Source: JBOGTC01 sp050692055
GTDB taxonomy: Bacteria; Chloroflexota; Limnocylindria; QHBO01
Reading direction: 5' to 3'
Assembly: GCA_050692055.1 (NCBI GenBank)
Contig: JBOGTC010000069.1
Location: forward strand, 1-40,867
Length of the DNA: 40,867 bases
Under the pieces are notes generated by a model. The model was given only the letters and a program-made list of their open reading frames with translations. It searched no databases and was not told the DNA's origin. Positions within the stretch are counted from its first letter, which is position 1; each line of letters begins with the position of its first letter. The translations under genes and the position numbers were made by a program. This document shows positions 19,583 to 27,271 of this stretch, piece after piece.

Positions 19583-21498
19583 GTTCGCTTCCCCTGGGTC
19601 CCCACGAACTGCTCATCGTGGAGCTTGGCGTAGAGGCCCTCGTGGCGCAGCAGCTCCGCATGCGTGCCGCGCTCGACGATCCGCCCGCGCTGCATGACCA
19701 GGATCTGATCGGCGCGCAGGATGGTGGAGAGGCGATGCGCGATGGCGATGGTCGTCCTTCCCTCCATCAGGCGCTGCAGCGCCGACTGGATCAGCCGCTC
19801 GCTGACGGTGTCGAGCGCGCTCGTCGCCTCGTCCATGATCAGGATGCGCGGGTCCTTGAGCAGCACGCGCGCGATGGCCACGCGCTGCTTCTCCCCGCCC
19901 GTGAGCTTGTAGCCGCGCTCCCCGACCACGGTGTCATATCCCTCGGGCAGCTCCATGATGCGGTCGTGGATGGCGGCCGCCCGTGCCGCGGCCTCGATCT
20001 CGTCGACGCTCGCGTCCGGCCTGGCGTAGCGCAGGTTCTCGCCCACGCTGGAATGGAAGAGGTACGTCTCCTGGGTGACGACCCCGATGACCCGGCCCAG
20101 CGACTCGAGCGCGACATCGCGGACGTCCACGCCATCGACGCGCACCGAACCGACATCGGCGTCGTACAGGCGCGGGATGAGGTAGGTCGTCGTCGTCTTG
20201 CCGCTGCCCGACGGGCCGACCAGGGCAACCAGCTGGCCCGGCTCGGCCGTGAAGTCGACATCTGTCAGCGCGAAGGGCATCACCGATGTCGGTACCGCCC
20301 TTCCTTCCGCCTCCGCCGCAGCCGCCTCCTCTCGAGCCTCCAGCTGCCCCACGCTGACCGGATAGCGGAACGAGACGTCCTGGAATCGCACCTCGCCGCG
20401 CATGCGTGCCGGATCGAGCGTGGCGGCATCGGACGCGTCGACGATCTCGTGCGGCATCTCCAGGTACTCGAAGATGCGGTCGAAGAGCGCGAGCGAGCCC
20501 TGGATCTCGACCTGCACGTTGAGCAGCTGCCCGAGCGGGAAGAAGAGCCGGCTCTGCAGCGTGGTGAAGGCCACGATAGTGCCGATGCTCATGGGATCGC
20601 CGCCGATGATCAGCGATCCGGCCAGCAGGTAGACGAAGGCCGGCATGATGCTGAAGAAGGTGCCGATCAGCCCGAAGAACCAGCGGCCGATCATCTGCCC
20701 GCGGATCTGCAGGTCCCCCAGGCGGCGTGACTCGCGGCGGAATCGCTCGATGCTGGCGGATTGCTGCCCGAAGGTCTTCGAGAGCAGGATGCCGCTGACG
20801 CTCAGCGTCTCCTCGGTGATGGCGCTCACCTCGGCCAGCGAGCGCTGCGTGAGCGTGCTCACCTCCCGCCGCACCTTGCCCACGCGGTAGGTCACGTAGG
20901 CGAAGATCGGCAGCAGGCCCAGGCTGAGCACGGTCAGGCGCCAGTCGAGGATGAACATGGCGATGATGGTGGTGGCCACGGTCGCGAAGTTGGCCAGCAG
21001 GCTCGAGGCCGTATCGGTCACCACGCCCTGCACGCCGTTCACGTCGTTGCCGATGCGGCTCTGGATCTCGCCGGTCCGCGTCTCGGTGAAGAAGCGCAGC
21101 GGCATACGCTGCAGGTGGCTGTAGAGCGCGAGGCGCAGATCGTCCATGACGCGCTGTCCCACGACGTTCGACAGGTACGACTGCCACACGCCGATCAGGC
21201 TCGTGATGATGGGGATCACGATCATCAGGCCGGCCTGCAGCCACAGGAGCTCCAGGTCCTGCGGCCCTGTCAGGTTGTCGATGATCAGCATGAGCAGGAT
21301 CGGGTTGACCACGCCCAGGCTGACCGTGACCAGGATCGCTATGACGATCAGCCCGAGGCGGCCGCGGTATGGGTCGAAGAACGCGGCGATGCGCCGAAGG
21401 GTGTCCAGTCCCCTCCCGGGCCGGGCGGTCAGGTCCGGCCCCGGCCTCCCGAGCCGCCCCCAGCCGCCTCCGCCGCCACCGCCGCCACCCCGGGTCAT
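19579..21498 (-). CDS. ABC exporter half-transporter (membrane and ATPase domains fused)
   Basis: Half-transporter of 639 residues; six membrane segments (about 45-340) are fused to one ATPase domain. The ATPase has Walker A GPSGSGKTTT, signature LTGGEKQRVAIAR (Thr and Glu in place of the commoner LSGGQ), Walker B ILIMDEATSALD and the His switch IAIAHRLSTI. It should function as a homodimer exporting a lipid, peptide or drug. The N-terminus is unusual, nine glycines in a row after MTR, encoded by a CCGCC-type tract that could be slip-prone. An insertion of about 20 residues (QLEAREEAAAAEAEGRAVP) lies between the domains. Its start overlaps the PIG-L stop as ATGA. Confidence 0.9.
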   Translation of the reverse strand: MTRGGGGGGGGGWGRLGRPGPDLTARPGRGLDTLRRIAAFFDPYRGRLGLIVIAILVTVSLGVVNPILLMLIIDNLTGPQDLELLWLQAGLMIVIPIITSLIGVWQSYLSNVVGQRVMDDLRLALYSHLQRMPLRFFTETRTGEIQSRIGNDVNGVQGVVTDTASSLLANFATVATTIIAMFILDWRLTVLSLGLLPIFAYVTYRVGKVRREVSTLTQRSLAEVSAITEETLSVSGILLSKTFGQQSASIERFRRESRRLGDLQIRGQMIGRWFFGLIGTFFSIMPAFVYLLAGSLIIGGDPMSIGTIVAFTTLQSRLFFPLGQLLNVQVEIQGSLALFDRIFEYLEMPHEIVDASDAATLDPARMRGEVRFQDVSFRYPVSVGQLEAREEAAAAEAEGRAVPTSVMPFALTDVDFTAEPGQLVALVGPSGSGKTTTTYLIPRLYDADVGSVRVDGVDVRDVALESLGRVIGVVTQETYLFHSSVGENLRYARPDASVDEIEAAARAAAIHDRIMELPEGYDTVVGERGYKLTGGEKQRVAIARVLLKDPRILIMDEATSALDTVSERLIQSALQRLMEGRTTIAIAHRLSTILRADQILVMQRGRIVERGTHAELLRHEGLYAKLHDEQFVGTQGKRT

Positions 21499-22223
21499 TC
21501 GAGGATGATCGACAGGAACGCCTGCGCCAGGCCGATCCCCTGCGGCTCGCCAACGAGCCGCGCCCGCTCGCGCACGCGGTCCTCGACGTCACGGCCGCTC
21601 ACCTGGCTGGCGTGGCACAGCAGCGCCTGTAACCCGGTGTCGAACGTCTCGGACACGTCGATCCACAGGTTCGGTTCCTCGACCCCGGTCAGCAGCACCT
21701 GGCGCACCTTCCACGGCTCGAGCCCCTCGTCGCTCGCCAGCTCGGGGAAGTTCAGCCGATCGCGCGCCGCCGGGTACACCGACGCGAGCGCCGCCTCGCC
21801 GGTGGCAAGGTGGTCGGGATGACCGATGAACGGGTTGTGGTCGAGGCGGCGCTGCGGGTTCTGCGTGATGACGAGATCGGGCCGGAAGCGACGAATCTGT
21901 CGCGTGATGTCGCGCCGCAGCTCGAGCGTCGGCTGCAGGTATCCGTCCGGCTGACCGAGATGCACGATCTCGCTGACGCCGAGCACGTCAGCCGCGGCTC
22001 GCTGCTCGGCAATGCGGGTCGCGGCGAGCGACTCGGGCGTCACGGCCGGGTCCTCGGTCCCCTTGCTGCCATCGGTGGTCACCACGTAGTCGACGCGGGC
22101 CCCGGAGGCGGTGAGCGCCGCGATCGTCGCAGCTGCGCCAAACTCGGCGTCGTCGGGGTGGCTGATGATGACGAGGGCGCGCTCCAGCGGGCTGATCAGC
22201 TCATGACGGTCCAGGGGGCTCAT
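21495..22223 (-). CDS. PIG-L family (MshB/BshB-like) deacetylase
   Basis: Zn-dependent N-acetyl-sugar deacetylase family protein of 242 residues. Both metal motifs are canonical here: HPDDAE (near residue 21) and HPDH in NPFIGHPDH. VTTDGSKGTED and ITQNPQRRLDHNP are further landmarks. This contrasts with the altered motifs of the paralog at 12056-12925. The family includes enzymes of mycothiol and bacillithiol synthesis. Two ATG codons, 22232 and 22223, are in frame; TAGCAT at 22231-22236 followed by seven bases favours the second. First gene of the operon with the ABC exporter, methyltransferase and DUF255 protein; divergent from the CsoR-family gene by 75 bp. Confidence 0.88.
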   Translation of the reverse strand: MSPLDRHELISPLERALVIISHPDDAEFGAAATIAALTASGARVDYVVTTDGSKGTEDPAVTPESLAATRIAEQRAAADVLGVSEIVHLGQPDGYLQPTLELRRDITRQIRRFRPDLVITQNPQRRLDHNPFIGHPDHLATGEAALASVYPAARDRLNFPELASDEGLEPWKVRQVLLTGVEEPNLWIDVSETFDTGLQALLCHASQVSGRDVEDRVRERARLVGEPQGIGLAQAFLSIILE

Positions 22224-22258
22224 GAGGGTCATGCTAGCGCGAATCCGAACCTGCCTCG

Positions 22259-22301
22259 TTGACCGTTCGGTGACCCGATGCGCATACTGCCCAGCAGTAT
22301 G
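22259..22301 (+). promoter_or_regulatory. Promoter and palindromic operator of the CsoR-family gene
   Basis: TTGACC (22259-22264) and CATACT (22283-22288) form a promoter with an 18-bp spacer. The sequence CATACTGCCCAGCAGTATG (22283-22301) is a perfect inverted repeat with 8-bp arms and 3-bp centre. It covers the -10 and the ATG at 22299. Its core TACT-N7-AGTA has the spacing reported for RcnR sites of this repressor family. Autorepression is therefore likely. Confidence 0.7.
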
Positions 22302-22637
22302 TCGACAGAAGCGGACGCACCCCATTTTCGCCACGCGTACACGAAGGATCGACGCGAGCTGGTCAACCGCCTCAAGCGGATCGAGGGGCAGGCGCGCGGC
22401 ATCCAGCGTCTCGTGGACGAGGAGGCCTACTGCCTCGACGTGCTGCAGCAGGTCGAGGCGCTCACAGCGGCCGCCGACCAGGTCGCGCTGCTCCTCGTGG
22501 AGGATCACATCGATGGCTGCCTCATGCATGCCATCGAGAGTGGCCAGGGCGAGCCGTACGTGGGCGAGGTGATGCAGGTCGTGCGCCGCGCCATGGGCCG
22601 CCGCGGACCTCGTCGCTCGGATCCTGCGAGCGCCTGA
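22299..22637 (+). CDS. CsoR/RcnR-family metal-sensing transcriptional repressor
   Basis: DUF156-type helical regulator of 112 residues. Family landmarks: LVNRLKRIEGQARGIQRLVDEEAYCLDVLQQVEAL and LLLVEDHIDGCLMHAI. The Cys in EEAYC and the His-x3-Cys of DHIDGC supply the Cys-His-Cys ligand set of copper-sensing CsoR proteins, so copper is the first guess; the operator spacing resembles RcnR/FrmR types, so the inducer is not settled. The start ATG lies inside the operator palindrome, with no Shine-Dalgarno, so the mRNA is probably leaderless. No copper ATPase or chaperone is adjacent; the nearest other target is the divergent PIG-L operon. A strong hairpin follows the gene. Confidence 0.9.
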   Translation: MSTEADAPHFRHAYTKDRRELVNRLKRIEGQARGIQRLVDEEAYCLDVLQQVEALTAAADQVALLLVEDHIDGCLMHAIESGQGEPYVGEVMQVVRRAMGRRGPRRSDPASA

Positions 22638-22664
22638 CGCCGGCCGTTCGCGCGCATGTGCTGT

Positions 22665-22700
22665 TGGGAGTGCCGTAGGGGGGAACCACGGCACTCCCAA
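22665..22700. terminator. 13-bp perfect stem-loop between convergent genes
   Basis: TTGGGAGTGCCGT (22665-22677) pairs perfectly with ACGGCACTCCCAA (22688-22700) around a 10-nt G-rich loop. It sits between the CsoR-family gene (plus) and the methyltransferase-like gene (minus). The stem can act in both directions; no U-run is present on either side. Confidence 0.7.
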
Positions 22701-22749
22701 TCGCCGAGTCTACGCCCCCCTCAGTCGCCGGGCAAGCAGGCGACGCCGG

Positions 22750-25545
22750 TCACTCTCCGAAGATCGTGAGCTGCTCGCCGCCGCGCTCGATGAGCGGATC
22801 CAGGCCGAGCACGGGTTCCAGCCAGTCGAGGCTCGCGCCGTCGCGCTCGCTCAGGGCGGCGAGGTGCTGCCACTTCAGGAGATGCCAGTTCTGGCGTTCC
22901 ATCTCACTGCGCAGCCATGGTGACCGCTCGAGCTTGAGCCGAACGAGCTCGCTGCGCTCGGCGGGAAAGACCACGAAGCGCGCCTGCTGATCGCCGGCCG
23001 GAATCTGGCGGCCCCTGCGCAACACCGCGTCACCCAGCATGCCGGTCCACTCGACCTCAAACAGGAAGCAGAGGCGCCCGCGGACGTACCACATCGCGTC
23101 GACCTCGCCGAGGGCCTCGATGGGGGCGCGGATCACGAGCGGCAGGTAGACGCGCCGCTCGTCGTCGCGCAGGAGATCGCGGAGCCGACGGCCGTCCACG
23201 ACGCGATCCTGCTCCGGCTTGCTGATCCAGACGCGCAGGCCCAGCCGATGCCCGTAGTCGGCGAGCAGGCCGATGATCCGCGCGTGATCCTCCATCCGCC
23301 GCGCAAGCTGGTCCTCGGTTCCCAGCGAGCCACGTTCGCCGACGCTCGCGTACGCGGCCAGGCACGCACGAACCAGCTCCTCGTCGGGCGCCTGCAGGCC
23401 CGGGAAGAGCCGATAGATGCGCTCCAGGAAGCCACGCTCGTCGAGGCGCCCGGCGGTCGACAGGATCGAGTAGGTGGCCCACTCGACGCGGTCGGCGAGG
23501 GGGCGTTCGGCAAGCTCGGGCTCACGCAGCCACCACTGCGGACGATCGTCGTCGCCGATGCGAACGAGCGTCGGATGCTCGTCGCGCCACAGCTCCTCGC
23601 TGACGAGGGTAGCAAGCAGCCGCGGGTTCCCGCCGTCCGGGCGCTCCGCTGCGTCATCGGCCTCGTCGGCATCGGCCAGGCGCGAGGCCGCGATTCGGCG
23701 CAGCAGGCCTGAGCGCGCCAGCTCGGACACGATCGCGGCCACCAGCCGCGACAAGCCTGCTGGCTCGCCTCGATCGCGCAGGAGGGCGACGGATGCCCGC
23801 TCGATGGCGTCCGCCAGCTCCGGGTAGGTGAGGTGCCCCGACTGCGCCCCGAGCTGTAGTGGTCTGGGGTGCACCGCCTGCCGCAGTCGGTCCTCCGCAG
23901 ATGGCTTCCGGAAGTGCAGCACGACGCCGTGCCCGGATCGTGCCGATTCCCGATGGATAATGTCGATCAGCTCGAGACCCGCCGCGGCGCCGGCAAGCGC
24001 AGTCGCCAGCAGCCGGTCGGGCTCGTCGCCCTCGATCAGCAGGTTGCTCCAGCCGCCAGGCTTGAGCGCGGTGGCAGCGGAGGCGAGGCCGTGGCGCAGC
24101 GCGGTGACCTCGGCTCCATCCGTCCGCCCGGCGGGTCCGAAGAGCGGCTCGAGGCGCAGCGTCTCCGCAGCCTCCCGGCCCAGCAACCATGCCGTGGCGA
24201 GGTATTCGAAGGAGAGCTCGTCGAGGTTGCCCGCCACGCTCGGCATCCCGAGCACGAGGTCGACGCCCTCGGCTGGCAGGTACTGGCCAACCACCGCGGG
24301 TCGGCAGCGGATCCACAGCACATTGGCAGCGCTGACGCCTCCGAGGTCGTCGAAGTCGGAGGCGAAACGAGCCTCGCGGCGGTCGCGACTGACGGCGGCG
24401 ATGGCGGCGCGCACGTCCCTGTACGCCTGCTCGAAGCACCGCCAGACGTTCACCTCGCGCTGGTGCCGCGACGCGGGCTGTCGCACGTGGCCGGCGCTGA
24501 TGCGAAGCGACGCGACGCGACCGGGGTACCCGTTCAGACGGCTCGCCGGCAGGAGGCAGGCGGCGAGGGCGAGACGGAACACGGCCGCGGTTGGCGCGTC
24601 GCGCAGCTCGGAATCGATCTTGTTCGCGATCGTCTGCAGCGCGTACAGGTTGCGCGGCGTGTACAGGTCCAGCAGCTCGTCGACAAGCTCCGCGCGACCG
24701 TCCAGGACCGGGAAGCGATCGCGCAGCTGCTGGTAATGGTGGCTCTGGCGGGCACCTTCGGTGACCGTAATCGGCACCGGATCAGGCCGGACCGTCGAGG
24801 CATAGCGCGGGCCATCCGGCGCGCTCGCCGGCGGATCCGGCAGCTGCGCAGCAGGTGCAGGCGGCCCTCCAGCCTCGCCGATTGGCGGATCGAGCTCCTC
24901 GGTCGGGCCGTCGTCTGGCGTCGTCAGGCCGATCGGCGCGGGCGGGAGATCCTCGTCCGCCTCGGTCGACGCCTCGGGCTCAGACGCCGGCGCCTCGCGA
25001 GGCTCGATGCCGAGCTTCGCGAGATCCGCATCGTCGACCGGCGCGACGCGCTCGTCGGGACCGCCGACCGCGATCCCGCACGCCTCGCAGCGGTAGATCT
25101 TGCGGCCGGGCGCGTCTCCGTCGCGGGGCCAGATGAACTGCTCCCCCACCACCGGCCGGCGACAGGCGACGCAGTGCGTCGCATAGAGCTCCTCGATGTG
25201 CTGTCGCAACGGGACGTCCACGCGGCGAGAGGCGGCCAGCTGCGCGAACGCCGCGTCGAGCGCGGCGACGTCCGGGGAGGTCAGGAAGGCGATCGCCGCC
25301 ATCTGCGCGAACGGGCTCGGGTCAGCCGCGATAACGTGCATGCCGCGCGGGATCGCACGCCGCGCCGTCCAGCCCGTCCCGGCCCACGGATCGAGGACGG
25401 TGTCGCCGGCGACCGCGAAGGCGGCCAGCTCGGCATCGAGCAGGTTGTCGGCAGGGGAGGGGAAGTAGCGTTCGAGCAGTGCCAGACCGGGGAGGCGTCG
25501 AGGCAGTACGACGTGATCGAGTCGCCTCCGTTCCGCCTCGCTCAT
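22750..25545 (-). CDS. DNA-methyltransferase-like protein with degenerate catalytic motif and nuclease-like C-terminus
   Basis: Large protein of 931 residues. Residues 1-110 resemble the N-terminus of DUF1156-like DNA methylases, with SAM motif I LDPWAGTG (51-58). A zinc ribbon follows (Cys125, Cys128, Cys153, Cys156), then an acidic Pro-rich linker (about 165-250). Residues 280-350 (LYTPRNLYALQTI and on) match the helical part of those methylases. Where the catalytic DPPY should stand, VDLVLGMPSVAGNLDEL has GMPS (433-436), so methyl transfer to adenine is doubtful. Residues 640-931 are unfamiliar; EVDAMWYVRGRLCFLFEVE (814-832) looks like the D...ExE core of a PD-(D/E)XK nuclease. It is encoded six bases after the TPR gene stop. 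The role is unknown; a DNA-processing or defence function is inference. Confidence 0.75.
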   Translation of the reverse strand: MSEAERRRLDHVVLPRRLPGLALLERYFPSPADNLLDAELAAFAVAGDTVLDPWAGTGWTARRAIPRGMHVIAADPSPFAQMAAIAFLTSPDVAALDAAFAQLAASRRVDVPLRQHIEELYATHCVACRRPVVGEQFIWPRDGDAPGRKIYRCEACGIAVGGPDERVAPVDDADLAKLGIEPREAPASEPEASTEADEDLPPAPIGLTTPDDGPTEELDPPIGEAGGPPAPAAQLPDPPASAPDGPRYASTVRPDPVPITVTEGARQSHHYQQLRDRFPVLDGRAELVDELLDLYTPRNLYALQTIANKIDSELRDAPTAAVFRLALAACLLPASRLNGYPGRVASLRISAGHVRQPASRHQREVNVWRCFEQAYRDVRAAIAAVSRDRREARFASDFDDLGGVSAANVLWIRCRPAVVGQYLPAEGVDLVLGMPSVAGNLDELSFEYLATAWLLGREAAETLRLEPLFGPAGRTDGAEVTALRHGLASAATALKPGGWSNLLIEGDEPDRLLATALAGAAAGLELIDIIHRESARSGHGVVLHFRKPSAEDRLRQAVHPRPLQLGAQSGHLTYPELADAIERASVALLRDRGEPAGLSRLVAAIVSELARSGLLRRIAASRLADADEADDAAERPDGGNPRLLATLVSEELWRDEHPTLVRIGDDDRPQWWLREPELAERPLADRVEWATYSILSTAGRLDERGFLERIYRLFPGLQAPDEELVRACLAAYASVGERGSLGTEDQLARRMEDHARIIGLLADYGHRLGLRVWISKPEQDRVVDGRRLRDLLRDDERRVYLPLVIRAPIEALGEVDAMWYVRGRLCFLFEVEWTGMLGDAVLRRGRQIPAGDQQARFVVFPAERSELVRLKLERSPWLRSEMERQNWHLLKWQHLAALSERDGASLDWLEPVLGLDPLIERGGEQLTIFGE

Positions 25546-25551
25546 CGGCCC

Positions 25552-26382
25552 CTACGATTCTTCGATCAGCTCTTCCTCGAGCTCGGGCTCGCCGGAGTAC
25601 TCCGGGAGGGTCGTGTCCAGCTCTTCCACTTCCTCCGAGTCCTCTTCGGCCTCCTCGACCTCGTCCTCGTCATCGTAGCGGACGGGGCTGCCCTTCATGT
25701 ACGGTCGCACGCCACCCGCGGCGGCCGCACCCGGGAACGACAGCTTCCCGAAGTTGCTCGGGTGGGTGAAGACCTCGCGGATGATGATGGTCACTTCACC
25801 CTGCGCGTCATGGACGGCAGTCAGCGCCGCTTCGTAGCGGTTGCCGCCGGCCATGAGCTTGAGCAGGCGGCCGGCGATGCGTGGCTCGACGCTGCCGATC
25901 ACGGCCGGCCCAACCCGGGCGGCGAGCTGGTCTCCGTCGGCGGTGAGCTGGACCGCATCTCCCGGCGAGAGCGGCGCAAGGATGCGGCGGGCAGCCAGGT
26001 TCACGAGGCGCGCGCGGCCAGTCTTGCCCATCTCCTCGATGAACAGCGTGGCGGGTGCCTTCTCGGGCCGTCCATCTCCAGCTCCAGCCGCATCCGCTCC
26101 GGCGAGCAGCAGGCGCAGCCGCTCGGCGTTCCGTTGCGCAATCCGGTTCGTGCCGTCACGCTCGAGCGCCTGCTCGTAGGCCTCCAGCGCCTCCGCGTGA
26201 TGTCCAAGCTCGGCGAGCGCCTTGCCCAGACGGTTGTTGGCATCGATGTCCGGCGCCAGCTCCAGCAGCTGGCGGTTGGCCTCAACCGCAGCCTGCCAGT
26301 CGCCGCGGGTGGCGTGGCCGATGGCCGCCTCGGCGAGCTGGCGTCGCTGGCGGGTCGTCGTGTCGGGTTCCCCTATCGTCAT
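25552..26382 (-). CDS. TPR protein with beta-rich (HIRAN-like?) domain and acidic tail
   Basis: Protein of 276 residues. About residues 14-85 form two tetratricopeptide repeats (DWQAAVEANRQLLELAPD; HHAEALEAYEQALERDGTN). Residues 112-215 form a beta-rich domain (LFIEEMGKTGRARLVNLAARRILAPLSPGD is cut here for length) with GDAVQLTADGDQLAARVG and VIGSVEPRIAGRLLKLM, whose order of strands resembles HIRAN domains; this is a guess from pattern only. Residues 236-276 are a strongly acidic tail of Asp/Glu. There is no signal peptide. It is the first gene of a two-gene operon with the methyltransferase-like protein and has a good sigma-70 promoter upstream. I do not recognise a characterised homolog. 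Confidence 0.75.
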   Translation of the reverse strand: MTIGEPDTTTRQRRQLAEAAIGHATRGDWQAAVEANRQLLELAPDIDANNRLGKALAELGHHAEALEAYEQALERDGTNRIAQRNAERLRLLLAGADAAGAGDGRPEKAPATLFIEEMGKTGRARLVNLAARRILAPLSPGDAVQLTADGDQLAARVGPAVIGSVEPRIAGRLLKLMAGGNRYEAALTAVHDAQGEVTIIIREVFTHPSNFGKLSFPGAAAAGGVRPYMKGSPVRYDDEDEVEEAEEDSEEVEELDTTLPEYSGEPELEEELIEES

Positions 26383-26416
26383 GATGCGTTACGAGCGTCT
26401 CCGATATCGGGGTGAA

Positions 26417-26432
26417 GCGGCCCGTGGGCCGC
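26417..26432 (-). promoter_or_regulatory. Perfect 16-bp palindrome in the TPR-gene leader
   Basis: GCGGCCCGTGGGCCGC is a perfect 7-bp-arm inverted repeat. It lies just downstream of the predicted transcription start and about 35 bases before the TPR ATG, so it could be a leader hairpin, an operator, or a remnant terminator for the membrane-protein gene upstream. Confidence 0.4.
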
Positions 26433-26443
26433 AAAAGCGCCTT

Positions 26444-26472
26444 CTTGTAACACCGCCCTTGTGGGGTGTCAA
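26444..26472 (-). promoter_or_regulatory. Sigma-70-like promoter of the TPR/methyltransferase-like operon
   Basis: Read on the minus strand, a consensus -35 TTGACA (26472-26467) is followed after exactly 17 bases by TACAAG (26449-26444). Transcription would start near 26437, giving a leader of about 55 nt. It is the only consensus -35 with correct spacing that I found in the window, and it drives the most unusual operon. Confidence 0.6.
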
Positions 26473-26494
26473 CGAGCCTCCTTCGGGCGCATCC

Positions 26495-27271
26495 TCACCC
26501 CCGGTGCAGGAGCAATGCAATCAGGAGGCCCAACATGCCGAGGGCGCCGAATTCGACCGCCACGCTGCGGCCGGACGCGCCCGATTGCAGCGATTCGACG
26601 GCGCCGCCCCAGGCATAGAAGGTGAGGGCGACGAGCGCCGGCACGATGGGGATGGGCAGGTCGAGGAGGAGGCTGGCCGTGGCAACCTGCATGACCGCCA
26701 GCACGTGAAGCAGCGTCTGCCCGACCGCCTGCACGCCGGTCACGCCGCGGCCCTCGGCATCCCGCAGGCCGAGAATCAGCGCGGGCAGCGCGACCAGTGC
26801 CACGGGTGGCGGCCAGCCGCTGGCGCCCAGCAGCTCGAGGATGCCTGCCGCGGCGGCGAAGAGGATCGTCGTCATGAGGAGCTGCATCAGGGTGCGACCG
26901 CCCACGAGGCGCTCTGCGCGAAGCTCGAGGTAGACGACGCTCCACAGCAAGACCGCCACGAGCGGCACCAGCAGAAGCGACAGGCCGCCCGGCAGGAGCC
27001 TGCCGAACAGCGTGGCCGCGACGCCGGCAGTGGCCGGCATCGCGTAGCGCGCCAGCCCCAGGCCAGCGCGTGCCGGACCGATGATCCGCCCGGCGATCAG
27101 GGCGCCCACGGCGAGCTGCGCGGCAATGGCGACGGCCAGCCAGAGTGGCTCTGCAAGCCAACCCGCGGCCGCGATCCCAGCCTGCACGGCGGCGAGGGCA
27201 TACACCGCAGGGCGGTCGACGCGCCTGGTCAGGGCCTGGGTCCGCCGATCGCCGAGGATGCGCGTGATCAT
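26495..27271 (-). CDS. Hypothetical polytopic membrane protein
   Basis: Protein of 258 residues with about seven hydrophobic segments: AVYALAAVQAGIAAAGWL, LWLAVAIAAQLAVGALI, GLSLLLVPLVAVLLWSVVY, LMQLLMTTILFAAAAGILELLG, PPVALVALPALILGL, a further helix near QTLLHVLAVM, and VALTFYAWGG plus a C-terminal helix. No catalytic or transport signature is apparent. Its ATG overlaps the PolX stop (ATGA at 27268-27271), so it is translated together with the DNA polymerase gene. The link to DNA repair, if any, is unknown. A run of 112 bp with a promoter and palindrome separates it from the TPR gene. Confidence 0.7.
   Translation of the reverse strand: MITRILGDRRTQALTRRVDRPAVYALAAVQAGIAAAGWLAEPLWLAVAIAAQLAVGALIAGRIIGPARAGLGLARYAMPATAGVAATLFGRLLPGGLSLLLVPLVAVLLWSVVYLELRAERLVGGRTLMQLLMTTILFAAAAGILELLGASGWPPPVALVALPALILGLRDAEGRGVTGVQAVGQTLLHVLAVMQVATASLLLDLPIPIVPALVALTFYAWGGAVESLQSGASGRSVAVEFGALGMLGLLIALLLHRG

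Noticed and set aside
23869..26415. 848-codon plus-strand open frame opposite the methyltransferase-like and TPR genes
   Set aside because: Composition is Arg/Gly/His-rich without domains; it is an antisense shadow of well-supported minus-strand genes in GC-rich DNA.
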